DNA of 42,447 bases from a virus: positions 1-42,447 of the IMG/VR virus record IMGVR_UViG_3300044707_000425. The stretch is one strand, 5' to 3'. The position numbers and the translations under genes were made by a program. Below are positions 1 to 9,862 of the stretch, piece by piece. Within the stretch, counting starts at the first letter, position 1, and each line of letters starts with the position of its first letter. The notes beneath the pieces were generated by a model, which did not search any database, was not told the DNA's origin, and was given only the letters and a program-made list of their open reading frames with translations.

Positions 1-2721
1 GCGCTGGCGCCGTTCAATAGGGCGCTGATCGAAACCGCCGGGGCGGGCTACCTGGCGCTGCGCAAGGGGCAGATCGAGGATGGCTACTACGACGAGCTGA
101 AGAACCAGCGTGCCAAGGGCATGCTCTCGCTGCAGGTGCAGGCCGAGACCGGCGCGGCCAATGCCGCCAGCCAGATCGGGCAGCTGCAGAAGGTCGATCC
201 GGTGGCGGCATCGCTGCTGAATGAGGCCAACCCGTGGAAGCTGATCGGCCGGCGGCGAGCTGTTGCGCAGCTGGCGGGCCCTGCGATTGAGAACGCCCTC
301 AAGGACGACCTGACCACCAACGCGGGGCTTCTGAGCAGCCTGCCGCCCGAAAGCCCGGAGGTGGAAAAGCGACGGGTGCAGCTCACCGCCCAGGTGCTTG
401 ATCGTTTTGGCCTCACCGGTGACGAGCCGGAGGTGCAGTTCTATGTGGCGCCCAAGGTCAATCAGGCCTGGGAGTCCTATCGGGAGAAGCAGCGGAAGTT
501 CTACGACGATGCGGTGGAGGAATCCACCAAGGGGCTGACGGTTTCAGCCATGGCCGCAACGGTGGAGCAGATGCTCACCCAAGGCGTGACCATCCAAGGG
601 GTGCTCTACAAGCCCGGAACGCCGGAGTGGATTCAATACGGGGCCGCAACTCTGACCTACGGGTTGGATCAGCAACTGCGGGTAGCAACGCCGGATGCCC
701 GCAAGCGGACGGTGCAGTTCCTGCGCGAGCAGATCATCGGCACCTTTGGCGGCGACCCGATGGCCGCGGCCCTGCTGCAGAACGTGCGGGCCGGAGATCC
801 GTCGATGCCCTACGAGAAGCGGCCGACATGGGGGGCCATGGCACCGCTCGAAACCATGGAGCTGCAGGTGCGTGGCCAGGAGGCGAAGCAGAAGACCTAC
901 GACCTGGCGCAGAAAAGCGTTGAGCAGAAGCTGGATGGGCTTTGGTACAGCGGCCCTGGCCAGCTGGATCCTGGCGATCCTGCCTATCCAGCGGCGTTGC
1001 TGGAGTTCCGCAACCAGGCCCTGGGGATGGGCTACCTCACGCCGGAGGAGTACATCTCCCGTCGTGCAAAGGACCAAAGCGAGTTCACCCAGGTGGTGCG
1101 CCCGCCCGATCCATTCGCGGTGGAGGACTTCATCGTGCAGATCGGGCAGGTGCCGCTCAATGCCTGGACCGATGACCCCAACACCTACCCAAACGCATTG
1201 CGAGAGGCCCGGCAGCGAGCCGACCTGAACCCCACGCCCGAGGGGAAGCGAGAGGACTACCAGCAGATGGTGGCCGCCATCAACAAGAGGCGGGATGCGG
1301 CCGGCGAGTTTGAGCCTGGCGTGAAGGACAAGGTGACCTCAGCGGTGCTGCAAGACCTCGACAGCCAGGCGGTGCGCGAGATCAAAGGCCAACAGAAGGT
1401 CAATGGCAAAAGCGGCGATGCCCTGGCGCAGGCCCTGGCGCAGAGCGTGGCGGGCGGGGCCTCAGCAACCCAGGCCGTCTCAGCGGCCTACCAGAACACC
1501 AAGCTGACGGCCGCGGCCAACCGGCTGACAGCGCTCTACGAGCGGGCCCTTTCAAAGGGGCTTCGTGACTGGCAGGCTGAGCGCCCTGACCAGAAGATGA
1601 GCGAAACGGCCCGCAGCGTGGTGATGAGCGAGGCCGAGGCGGCCGTGCGCAAATCGCCCGAGTGGGCGCAGGTGATGAAGGAGCTCACCGGCCGCAACCC
1701 TGGCGAGGTGGGGCCCAGGACCGTTGGCACCAATCCTCAGGATGCCCGGGGCGTGCCCAAGGCTGGAGCCAAGTCGCTGTCGGATCAGACCATCCGCACT
1801 TACCAAAGCCGCCCGGTGATGGATGGCCGTTGGGTATGGGATGAGCTCAACAGGCTGCGGGACAACAAGCCAGTCAGCGGCGAGCTCTACAACCTGGCCA
1901 AACGTGCCAACACGAGCACCTTCCGCTACCTGCTTGAGCAGCTCAGGATTTACCCGGATCTCGATAAAAGCGGAGAGGCCAAGCGCTGGCTTGAGGAGAA
2001 GGTCAAGCAGCAGCGGGCCAACAACACGGTGTCCAGCAGCCAGCTGCCTTCGATGCAGGGCAGTGGGTTCGGAATGGTGCCGGTCGGATACAACCCGTTT
2101 CGAGCTGGTGGCTGGCTGATGCGGATGTTCACCCCCCCCGCAGCGGCGGCAACGCTCCCGCCGCCATACATGCAGCGGCCCGGCGGCCAGGCACCCATTT
2201 CTTCTGGAGGACGTGGCATGAACGGACTTTTGGCAATGATCCGCAGCGGGGAGGGTGGTTGGGACTCCGTGAATTTCGGCACGGTGAACAACACCGGCAG
2301 GGGGATTGGCACTGTCACCAACCGCTCGATTGGTTCGCTTGAGGCGATGCAGGCCAAGGGTCAGGTGTTTGCCGTTGGGGCCTACCAGTTCACCCCTGGG
2401 GTGCTCGCCCGAGCCCGCCGCGAATCGGGCCTTCCCCCCAGCGCACCTTTCACGCCAGAGAACCAAAACCGGATGGCAATGGCGCTGATTACTGGCAGCA
2501 AACGGCCAGCCTTGGCTGCTTACATCACCGGTCGCAGCAACAACATCGACAAGGCTCATTGGGACATCGCCAGCGAGTGGGCGGCGCTGCAGGCCCCCAA
2601 CGGCCGAGGGGTTTACGACGGTGACAAAGCCGGCAACAGAGCAAGTATCCCGGCCAGCCGGGTGAGAGCAATGCTCGAACAGGCCCGACGCGAATACCTA
2701 TCTCAACAGCGGAGGAACTGA
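1..2721 (+). CDS. Ejection protein with C-terminal lysozyme-like domain (3' part; starts at 42123)
   Basis: The reading frame is open from base 1 and continues from the ATG at 42123 across the circular join, giving 972 aa. The position after a gp14-like gene and before two giant proteins matches T7 gp15/gp16, the proteins ejected to span the envelope. Most of the chain is helical and Gln/Ala-rich. The last ~165 residues (from about Met806) look like a phage lysozyme/transglycosylase fold: 'SGEGGWDSVN', with Glu817 as candidate catalytic acid, then 'VGAYQFTP'. T7 puts its transglycosylase at the N-terminus of gp16, so placement here differs. A good SD (GGAGG, 2206-2210) precedes an in-frame ATG at 2218, so a free lysozyme may also be made. 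The fold call comes from motif reading only. Confidence 0.85.
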   Translation, partial: ALAPFNRALIETAGAGYLALRKGQIEDGYYDELKNQRAKGMLSLQVQAETGAANAASQIGQLQKVDPVAASLLNEANPWKLIGRRRAVAQLAGPAIENALKDDLTTNAGLLSSLPPESPEVEKRRVQLTAQVLDRFGLTGDEPEVQFYVAPKVNQAWESYREKQRKFYDDAVEESTKGLTVSAMAATVEQMLTQGVTIQGVLYKPGTPEWIQYGAATLTYGLDQQLRVATPDARKRTVQFLREQIIGTFGGDPMAAALLQNVRAGDPSMPYEKRPTWGAMAPLETMELQVRGQEAKQKTYDLAQKSVEQKLDGLWYSGPGQLDPGDPAYPAALLEFRNQALGMGYLTPEEYISRRAKDQSEFTQVVRPPDPFAVEDFIVQIGQVPLNAWTDDPNTYPNALREARQRADLNPTPEGKREDYQQMVAAINKRRDAAGEFEPGVKDKVTSAVLQDLDSQAVREIKGQQKVNGKSGDALAQALAQSVAGGASATQAVSAAYQNTKLTAAANRLTALYERALSKGLRDWQAERPDQKMSETARSVVMSEAEAAVRKSPEWAQVMKELTGRNPGEVGPRTVGTNPQDARGVPKAGAKSLSDQTIRTYQSRPVMDGRWVWDELNRLRDNKPVSGELYNLAKRANTSTFRYLLEQLRIYPDLDKSGEAKRWLEEKVKQQRANNTVSSSQLPSMQGSGFGMVPVGYNPFRAGGWLMRMFTPPAAAATLPPPYMQRPGGQAPISSGGRGMNGLLAMIRSGEGGWDSVNFGTVNNTGRGIGTVTNRSIGSLEAMQAKGQVFAVGAYQFTPGVLARARRESGLPPSAPFTPENQNRMAMALITGSKRPALAAYITGRSNNIDKAHWDIASEWAALQAPNGRGVYDGDKAGNRASIPASRVRAMLEQARREYLSQQRRN
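2218..2721 (+). other. Possible internal translation start giving a free lysozyme domain
   Basis: Inside the ejection-protein gene an in-frame ATG at 2218 is preceded by GGAGG (2206-2210) with a 7-nt spacer. The product would be a 167-aa protein that is just the lysozyme-like domain, starting MNGLLAMIRSGEGG. The spacing is better than that of many true starts in this window. Dual use is inferred; no transcript or protein evidence is available. Confidence 0.35.
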
Positions 2722-2724
2722 CCC

Positions 2725-5700
2725 ATGCCCGCGTTCAACCTGGCCCCAATCGAAGACGAGTCGGCGTTTGAGCCGGTGGTGCCCACTGCGCCAGCGGCGG
2801 GAGGTGGCGGCGGTGGCGCTGCGGCACCGGCGAAGAAGCCCAAGCCCACCAAGGCCCAGATGAACCAGCGGCTGGAGAGCGCTGCGGGCCCCCTGAAGCC
2901 TCTGGCTCAGTTCATGAACGCCCTGGGATCGCCGGACGTGAAGGCCGGGATTGTGACAGGCCCGATCAATGCGATCAGCAAGCTGGGCAATGCGATCGGC
3001 GACCTGGTGCAGGGCAAGCCATTCAGAAATGGCCGCAACCTATCCAATGCCGATTGGAGTGCAATCGACGCCAACGATGCGTGGAAGATCCCCGACGCCA
3101 CCGCCAGGGCGCTCAACCCATTCCGCATCGGCCCCAACTACGGGGAGGTCACCCCAGCCGACCAGGCCGGGATGCAGCTGGGCGGGGCGATCGGCGGCGA
3201 GATCGTCGGGGCAGTGACGGGCACCAGCGTGGTGCGGCGGCTGGGGCAGCTGTCCCAGGTGAAGCGTGCTGCCGATGCCATCAAGGCCACCCGTGCGGTG
3301 CGGGGCCTGGCGGTGGCTCAGCGGGCCAACCCTGCCCTGCGCACCGGGGTCAGCGTCACCCAGAACGTGGGGCAGGCCCTGCTGGGCACCACCGCAGCGG
3401 TGCCGTTCATCGACATGGATCAGAACCTTGCCAACCTTGGCGATGCGTTTGGGCTGCGGCTGCCAGGGCGGGCCGAGGACGACGACAACTACCTCACCCG
3501 CGTGGGCAAGGGCCTTCTGGTGGAGGGGCTCGCTGCCCCGTTGAGCGTGATCGGTGCCGCCAGCTTTGTGCCGGCGCTGCGCAAAGCGATGTTTGGCGGG
3601 CCCACCTTCCTTGACGACCTGGCCGACGCCGAGCTGGAGCCCTACATGTACCGGGGCACCGATGCCCCCCCACTGCCGCCTGGTGCCGGTGTGCCCCAGC
3701 TGCCGAGCACCCAGATGCAGGCCGCTGCCGGCGGCGGGCCGATCACACCGGTGCGAATCGAAGTGGATGCCCCAGGCGGCCCCCTGCCTGGCACTCCTCC
3801 CGATGCCCCGGCCCTGCCCACCTATCAGCCGGGCGGGGCAATGGTGCCGACCACCCCCAACGGCAGCGCAATCGAGCGCTACCTGGATGAGGCCACCCAG
3901 ATCCGCCAGGTGGAGAGCCAGCGCCAGCGCCTGCAAAGCATGGGGCTGATTGAGCAGGGCGAAGCCGGCCAGTTGGGCCTGAGGGTGGCCACCGGCAACC
4001 CTGAAGCCCGTGCCCAGATCGAGCAGCTGGCAACCCAGCGCGGCCAGCTGCTGGCCCAGGTGCCGAATGTGGACGAGGCCACCGCCAAGCAGCTGCTCGA
4101 TCAGATCGACCAGATCGACCAGGAAGTGGCCGACCTCAACCTGTCGGGCACCACCGAGGAGTTCCTGGCCCCGCGTGGCAGCCGCCAGGGCGAACTGGAC
4201 CTCGACACCCGGCCCGAGCTCGACACCTTCCTGGCGCAGCTTGATGAGCTGGATGACAGCCAGCTGCGGGAGATCCATTCCCGTGTGCTGCGGCAGGCCG
4301 GCGAGGCCCGCAACGCCCAGGAGCTGACGGCCACCCAGGCCCAGATCGAAGGGCTGAATCAGAAGCTGGCCGAGATTGAAGCCCGGCAGGCTGCCGGCGA
4401 GATCACCCCGCGGGGGGCGAAGGGTCAGCTCACCCGGGTGCAACGCGAGCTGGCCATGGCCGAGCAGCAGCTGCAGGCGGTGCAGCAGCGGCTGGCCGCA
4501 CCGGAGACGCTGGTGGGTGATCAGCTGGAGATGACCCTGCCGCAGCAGCTGGGGCTGAACCTGGCGCCAGAGATTGAACTGCCGCCGATGGCGATGGTGG
4601 CCCGTGGCCCTGGGGAGTACGGCTACCGCACCCCCGACGATTACCGCTCGGCGCTGGAGGGGTGGCCCCGCGACCTGCTGCGCCGGCTGGCGATGCCCGA
4701 TTCCTCCCCCGAGGTGGCGGCCCTGGTGAAGGCCCGCACCGGCCGGCGGGTGTGGAGCGCCAAGAGGTCGGACATCATCGACGCGCTGGTGGAGCTCAGC
4801 CAACGCCGCGGCATGTATCTGCCGCCGACCGCTGAGCAGCTGACTGCCCCGCTGACCACCAACATGGCCGGCGCTGCGGATGCACCGCTGCTGGATGTGC
4901 CGGCAGACCTCAGCACCAGCTCGCCGATGGGCCGGGTGATGGATGCCGATGGCAACGAGGTGCCGGTGCCGATGGCGGAGTTTCAGCCCAGGGGAATGGA
5001 TGCCGCCACCCGTGAGCAGCTGAAGGCCGAGATCCTGCGTCGCGCAATCGACAACGGTGAGGTGCAGGCACCGGTGACACCGATCCCGAATCGACCCGAG
5101 GCCCCGGACTACTTCCAGCAGTCCACCTTTGTGGATGACCTGTTCAGCGATGAAACCGGCCAGCTGGCGATGGCGTTCAACGCCGATGCGCTGCCCCCCT
5201 ACAAGGCCGGCGGCAAGAACGCCGATGCCCTGCTGGATGAGATGCGGCTGCGCTTCGAGTACAACCTGCTCGATGCCAAGGCGATGCAGGCCAAGAAGGA
5301 TGCCTGGATGGCCGCCAACGGCTGGGATCGCCTCAGCTGGGAGGAGCAGAAGCGGCTGGGGCTGATGGGCCGCGGCATGTTCCGCATGAGCGCCGACGAT
5401 CTGCCCAGCCCTATGGATGTGGTGCGGCCACCGACGCCAGGCTTCGAGCCAGAGCTACCGGTGGCTGGTGCGCGGGCGCCGCAGCCGTATCGCGGCGATG
5501 GTGTCGAGACTCCGCAGTTCACCCCAGAACTGCAGCCCAAGCCCGAGCGGAAGCCGGCTGTCTACGACACCAAGAGCGTCTACGTGAGCATCAACGGTGA
5601 GGCCGTGGTGATGCCCAAGGAGGCGGTGCCCACCACCCCAGCGCCCAAGGGCAAGGGGAAAGGCAAGGCGAAGGCCGCCACCACCGCCGAGGCCCAGGCC

Positions 5701-5796
5701 GCCAAACAGGCTCTGGCCGACATCCCCAAGGCGCGAGCTGAGCTCGCCAAGCAGCTGGAGGAGCTGCGCAAAAAATCCCAAGGAGGCTCCTGCTGA
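2725..5796 (+). CDS. Large internal virion/ejection protein (gp15/gp16-like), 1023 aa
   Basis: Starts 3 nt after the previous stop with an SD (GGAGG) ahead of the ATG, and ends in a TGATG overlap with the next gene, so translation is probably coupled. The N-terminus is Pro/Gly/Ala-rich and low complexity. Residues ~60-300 hold several amphipathic or hydrophobic Gly/Ala helices, residues ~380-620 a long Gln/Glu coiled coil, and the C-terminus is Lys-rich. No enzyme motif was seen. By position and size it belongs to the T7-type set of proteins ejected with the DNA. Assigning it to gp15 or gp16 specifically is inference. Confidence 0.8.
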   Translation: MPAFNLAPIEDESAFEPVVPTAPAAGGGGGGAAAPAKKPKPTKAQMNQRLESAAGPLKPLAQFMNALGSPDVKAGIVTGPINAISKLGNAIGDLVQGKPFRNGRNLSNADWSAIDANDAWKIPDATARALNPFRIGPNYGEVTPADQAGMQLGGAIGGEIVGAVTGTSVVRRLGQLSQVKRAADAIKATRAVRGLAVAQRANPALRTGVSVTQNVGQALLGTTAAVPFIDMDQNLANLGDAFGLRLPGRAEDDDNYLTRVGKGLLVEGLAAPLSVIGAASFVPALRKAMFGGPTFLDDLADAELEPYMYRGTDAPPLPPGAGVPQLPSTQMQAAAGGGPITPVRIEVDAPGGPLPGTPPDAPALPTYQPGGAMVPTTPNGSAIERYLDEATQIRQVESQRQRLQSMGLIEQGEAGQLGLRVATGNPEARAQIEQLATQRGQLLAQVPNVDEATAKQLLDQIDQIDQEVADLNLSGTTEEFLAPRGSRQGELDLDTRPELDTFLAQLDELDDSQLREIHSRVLRQAGEARNAQELTATQAQIEGLNQKLAEIEARQAAGEITPRGAKGQLTRVQRELAMAEQQLQAVQQRLAAPETLVGDQLEMTLPQQLGLNLAPEIELPPMAMVARGPGEYGYRTPDDYRSALEGWPRDLLRRLAMPDSSPEVAALVKARTGRRVWSAKRSDIIDALVELSQRRGMYLPPTAEQLTAPLTTNMAGAADAPLLDVPADLSTSSPMGRVMDADGNEVPVPMAEFQPRGMDAATREQLKAEILRRAIDNGEVQAPVTPIPNRPEAPDYFQQSTFVDDLFSDETGQLAMAFNADALPPYKAGGKNADALLDEMRLRFEYNLLDAKAMQAKKDAWMAANGWDRLSWEEQKRLGLMGRGMFRMSADDLPSPMDVVRPPTPGFEPELPVAGARAPQPYRGDGVETPQFTPELQPKPERKPAVYDTKSVYVSINGEAVVMPKEAVPTTPAPKGKGKGKAKAATTAEAQAAKQALADIPKARAELAKQLEELRKKSQGGSC

Positions 5797-8700
5797 TGGC
5801 TGACTGCAACAACCTCGCCCAACAGATCGACGAGATCGAGGCGAAGCTCAAGCAACTCGATGAGATGGAGGCCACGGCCAGGGCGATCCTGGAGGTGGAG
5901 GAGCTGCCGGCGGCGGGCAAGAGCGTGGCCCGGCTGCGCACCTACACCGGCGACGACGTGGGGGTTTCCAACGAGGCCTGGATCAAACAGGGCGAAACCG
6001 ATCTGATCGCCAAGGGCAGCAGGGCGGTGCAGGACCTGGTGGAGATGGGCTTCCGCAACAACGAGGGGCCCCGCGGCAGCAGCGGGCGGATGCAGAACTA
6101 CCGGCAGTACGGAGTCGATTACAGCGAGCTGCCGCCGGAGGAGGAGAACATTGCCTCTCTGCTGGAGGTGCTGGGCCTCAAGCGAGCCAACACGCCCAAG
6201 GGCGTTGAGCTGAAGCGACCCTTCAGCGAGTCGGTGGCGATGGCCAGCCTGATGCGCATGGCCCGCGAGCGTGGCGGCGACGTGCGCGAGGTGGCGGCGG
6301 CCCTGAGCCGGCGGTTCAAGAACATCGATACCCTGCCCGGTGCAGTGGTTCAGGTGGCAAAGGCAAGGTGGGATTCCGTCAGCCAGTACGCCGACAAGCT
6401 GGAGGAGGTGGCCAACGCCATGGAGGTGGGGGCACTGACCGACGAGCTGCGGCTGCAGCTGGGCAATGCTGCTCAGTGGGCCCACTTCTTTGAGAACCTG
6501 GACGCGGCAGTGCGGCGGCGGATCGGCCAATCCCTCCGTGGCCTGCAGTTTGACTTCCGTGGCACGGAGATCGACCTGATCAGCCCTGATGCGGACTGGG
6601 CCAACCTGACCATGGCCGACATCAAAGGCGAGACCCTGCTGGGCCAGACCCTTGAGCATGTGGAGAAAGGGGACTTCCTGAAGCTGAAGCAGCTGGCGGC
6701 CATGGCCCGCACGAACAACCTCACACGCACAAGCATGAACGGCTGGAGGATCTGGCCGCAGATCCACCTGCTTAACAACTTCCGGCGCAACAACATGCTG
6801 CTGTCGCCTGGCACCTGGCTGGCCCGCAACCCGGTCAGCGGCGCACTGGTCGCCTTTCACCACGGCCTCGAGGATGTGGTCGAAGGCGGGCTGCGCATTG
6901 GCGCGATGGATGGGCTACGAGCTGCGGCGTTTGCCAACCGGGCCACCCTCGACGCCTGGCAAATGGCCTGGAAGAACGCTGCCACCTATTTGGGCACTGG
7001 CAAAGCACGGATGGGCCTCGACAACGCCATGGAGATCGCGCCCGATCTGATCCAGAACGAGAAGCAGAAGATTGTCGCGGCCCTCACCACTGGCCTTGAT
7101 CTGCTGGGGGACTGGAGCTACTGGCGGAACACCGTTGGTGCCGGGCCAGCCGTGACGCTGATGAATGTGCTCAACGCCGCCAACAGCATGGTGCTCGGGA
7201 AGCTGGGGGAGAAGTTCCTGGGCTGGGACGGCGGCTATCTCCCCGCCTTCCGCCTGCTGGGCGCCGGTGACGAGGCAATCCGCACCATGGCCTATGCCTG
7301 GAAGGTGAACCATGAGGCGTACCTGCGCTCCTTTGATGAGCTGGGTGGGGCCAAGGCCGGCACCGAGGCAGTGACTCGCCGCGCTGAAGAGATGGCCGAG
7401 GGCTCGCTCTTCAGCGGCTACATGAGCCAGGAGGATCTGGTGAAGTTCCGCCGCGAGCGGGGCATCCCGATGGGCGACGAGCTGCCGGATGACGAGCTGC
7501 GGTTGATGGCCTTCAACGAGCTCAAGGGCGTCCCCCGGGCCGACACCGAGCTGGGGGCGATCGGCCTGGATCGTGCAGCCGGTGTCACCTTCACCAACAC
7601 GATCAAGGATCCGATCATCCAGGGCTTGGGGCTGACCCGGCAAAACGCCTTGGTGGCGTGGCAACTGCCGTTCTTCAAGACCCCTCTCAACTCCCTGCTG
7701 TGGAGCATCGACCGCACGATTGTGCCCTCTGTGGTGAAAGCCTTGGGCGCCCAGATGGAGAACGCATCACCGGAGGTGCTGGCCCAGGCCCGGGCCCAGG
7801 CAATCGTGTCGCTGGGCTTTCTGACAGCCAGCAGCGCCATGATCGCCAGCGGCGGTTTCGTGGGCGGCGGCCCCTCCGATCCCGAGGAATATGCCCGCTG
7901 GCGCCGGCTTAACACGCCCTACAGCTTCCAGCTCAACGGCAAGGTGATTCCTGCAGCTCGGTTCCGCTTTGGCGGCATCGACCCCATCGACATCATGGGG
8001 CTCTATGCCGACCTGCAGCAGCTGTTCTGGGAAGAGGGCATCACCGAAGGCGACTTCATGAAAGCCACCACGGGCCTGGCGACGGCCATGGCTCGGATGA
8101 TGAACAACAAGGCCAGCCTGCTCAACACCACCACGATCCTGAACGCCATGACTCAGCCGGATCGGGCGGACACGGCCGACATCCTGGGCACGCAGATGGG
8201 GGGCATTCTGCCGCTATTCGCCGGGGGCACAGGCCTGATGTCGATGGTGGCCCGTGCTGGCCGCGAGCCACTTGAAGCCACCGACAAGCGCCGGTTCATC
8301 ACGGCCGACGAGAAGAAGGCCCTGGAGATGGATCCGATCTACGCCGACCATGTGGCACCGGTGGTTGAGTTTTTTCAGAAGGTGGGCGAGAAGTGGGCCC
8401 GGCCCGTGCCTGGCCTCAACCAGGTGCTCAAGGCGCCTGAGCGTCTCGACTGGCTGATGAGCGAAGTCAAAAGGCCCTTTGGCATCCCGGCTGAGGCGGT
8501 GATCCCCTTTGCGCCGGTGATCCAGCCCCAGGACAGCCTCTACCAGTGGCTGTCCGATGCAGGGGTGACGACCAAACCCAGGCCTGACGGCAAGGTGGCG
8601 CTGCCCAGCCCCGGCGGCGAGGGTGACGTGGGGCTCACCATGACCAACGACGAGGAGACGTTCTACCGGATGCAGATGGGGACACTCAAAGCTGAGGTCC

Positions 8701-9074
8701 CCGCTGCCGCCATGCTCGGCCGCGAGACCTACATCCCGATCGACGGCTTCATCCAGGGCCGGGACATGCGCAGTGCGCTGCGGGCGCTCAAGAACAACCC
8801 TGGCTATCAGAAACTGCTGGCCAGCGACCCGATGGGACCTGATCAGCGGGTGAACCCAGCCAAGTTCTCGGTGCGCAAGGAGAGCGAGCTCTACCGCCCC
8901 ATCCAGGACATCATCGACTACTACGACCGGATGGCGCTGATTCAGCTGCTGACCAACGAAGACCCGGTGGCCCAGGGCTTTGCCAAGCGCTATGGGGCAA
9001 TGGTGAAGTACCGGTCCAACCAGCTGCGCACACGGATGGAAGGGCTCACCGGCCTTGGGGTTGGTCGCCAGTAG
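5796..9074 (+). CDS. Large internal virion/ejection protein (gp16-like), 1092 aa
   Basis: The ATG overlaps the upstream stop (TGATG). This is the last and longest of three giant virion genes before the tail fibre, the position of T7 gene 16 (1318 aa). The middle has a segment like those of large phage polyvalent/ejection proteins ('ALVAWQLPFFKTPLNSLLWS', ~residues 620-640), followed by hydrophobic stretches. There is an N-terminal coiled coil. No lytic motif is present here; that domain sits at the end of the first ejection protein. The likely role is to form the channel through which the genome enters the cell. Family membership comes from context more than from diagnostic residues. Confidence 0.8.
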   Translation: MADCNNLAQQIDEIEAKLKQLDEMEATARAILEVEELPAAGKSVARLRTYTGDDVGVSNEAWIKQGETDLIAKGSRAVQDLVEMGFRNNEGPRGSSGRMQNYRQYGVDYSELPPEEENIASLLEVLGLKRANTPKGVELKRPFSESVAMASLMRMARERGGDVREVAAALSRRFKNIDTLPGAVVQVAKARWDSVSQYADKLEEVANAMEVGALTDELRLQLGNAAQWAHFFENLDAAVRRRIGQSLRGLQFDFRGTEIDLISPDADWANLTMADIKGETLLGQTLEHVEKGDFLKLKQLAAMARTNNLTRTSMNGWRIWPQIHLLNNFRRNNMLLSPGTWLARNPVSGALVAFHHGLEDVVEGGLRIGAMDGLRAAAFANRATLDAWQMAWKNAATYLGTGKARMGLDNAMEIAPDLIQNEKQKIVAALTTGLDLLGDWSYWRNTVGAGPAVTLMNVLNAANSMVLGKLGEKFLGWDGGYLPAFRLLGAGDEAIRTMAYAWKVNHEAYLRSFDELGGAKAGTEAVTRRAEEMAEGSLFSGYMSQEDLVKFRRERGIPMGDELPDDELRLMAFNELKGVPRADTELGAIGLDRAAGVTFTNTIKDPIIQGLGLTRQNALVAWQLPFFKTPLNSLLWSIDRTIVPSVVKALGAQMENASPEVLAQARAQAIVSLGFLTASSAMIASGGFVGGGPSDPEEYARWRRLNTPYSFQLNGKVIPAARFRFGGIDPIDIMGLYADLQQLFWEEGITEGDFMKATTGLATAMARMMNNKASLLNTTTILNAMTQPDRADTADILGTQMGGILPLFAGGTGLMSMVARAGREPLEATDKRRFITADEKKALEMDPIYADHVAPVVEFFQKVGEKWARPVPGLNQVLKAPERLDWLMSEVKRPFGIPAEAVIPFAPVIQPQDSLYQWLSDAGVTTKPRPDGKVALPSPGGEGDVGLTMTNDEETFYRMQMGTLKAEVPAAAMLGRETYIPIDGFIQGRDMRSALRALKNNPGYQKLLASDPMGPDQRVNPAKFSVRKESELYRPIQDIIDYYDRMALIQLLTNEDPVAQGFAKRYGAMVKYRSNQLRTRMEGLTGLGVGRQ

Positions 9075-9094
9075 ATGGGCCCATAACATGAGGG

Positions 9095-9108
9095 CTGCAC
9101 CAGTGCAG
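9095..9108. promoter_or_regulatory. Palindrome A before tail fibre
   Basis: CTGCAC-CA-GTGCAG, a perfect 6+6 palindrome ending 7 nt before the GTG start of the tail fibre gene. CATGAG lies 2 nt upstream of it (9087-9092), as in copy B. There is no SD between it and the start. T7 has promoter phi-17 at this position. Confidence 0.6.
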
Positions 9109-9115
9109 ACCTCTC

Positions 9116-9862
9116 GTGCCCTTCTCCTACGCGCAGTACGCGGGCAATGGGTCCACGCCGACCCTGTCGGTCCCGTTCCCGTATCTGCTGAAGGCGCACG
9201 TCAAGCTCTACACGGGCTACGACATCCTTGATGGCACCTTCGCCACCCAGCTGGCGGATGGCGTCGGCTTCAACTGGACCAGCGGCACGCAGGTGCAGCT
9301 CACTGGGCCCCTGGCCACCGGCGTGCAGCTGACGATCAAGCGCGAGACGCCCGACGCATCCCAGGCGGTGACGTGGCAGGACGGCTCCAATCTGATTTCC
9401 GACGACCAGAACACGGCTGACCTGCAGAACCTCTATGTGGTGCAGGAGCAGCAGGACAGGAACGATGCTGCCATCACAAGGCTGGACAGCAGCGCATCTG
9501 CGGCGCAATCCGCCGCCACGTCTGCCGCAGCCTCTGCCGCAGCCGCTCAGTCTCAAGCCACTGCTGCAATCAGCGCCGCCAATGCGGCCACTGCAGCGGC
9601 AAATGCTGTCACCACGACATCAAATGCTGCCGCTGCTGCGGCTAACTCAGCAGTGCAAATTGCCACGGCCGCGGCGGTGCCTCAAAGCGCCATCCAAGTC
9701 CTGGAACCGCTTGAGATTTTGCGCAACGCTTCAATCGGCATCGGCGTGCCGGGCTGCATCCCATTCGGGGTAGGCCCGGCCCTGCCAGCAGGGTCTGTCA
9801 TTTCTGGCGTCAGCCAGAGGGATTACTACCCCATTCACCTTCCTTCCGGGAGCTTCATCTGA
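9116..9862 (+). CDS. Tail fibre protein, T7 gp17 N-terminal type, 248 aa
   Basis: The N-terminal ~120 residues match the tail-fibre attachment domain of T7-like phages in pattern: 'VPFPYLLKAHVKLYTG', 'LTGPLATGVQLTIKRETP', then 'DQNTADLQNLYVVQEQQDR'. An Ala/Ser-rich coiled coil follows (~residues 125-190). The last ~45 residues carry a module, FGVGP-x-LPAG ... HLPSGSFI, that recurs in the next proteins. It is far shorter than T7 gp17 (553 aa), so distal receptor binding is probably done by the downstream proteins. The start is GTG without SD, 7 nt after a palindrome. It ends in TGATG with the next gene. Confidence 0.85.
   Translation: MPFSYAQYAGNGSTPTLSVPFPYLLKAHVKLYTGYDILDGTFATQLADGVGFNWTSGTQVQLTGPLATGVQLTIKRETPDASQAVTWQDGSNLISDDQNTADLQNLYVVQEQQDRNDAAITRLDSSASAAQSAATSAAASAAAAQSQATAAISAANAATAAANAVTTTSNAAAAAANSAVQIATAAAVPQSAIQVLEPLEILRNASIGIGVPGCIPFGVGPALPAGSVISGVSQRDYYPIHLPSGSFI

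Noticed and set aside
3040-4803. 587-aa minus-strand open frame opposite the second ejection protein gene
   Set aside because: Shadow of a GC-rich gene with strong codon bias. The composition is His/Leu/Gln/Gly-rich without domains; the plus strand protein is continuous and correctly placed.
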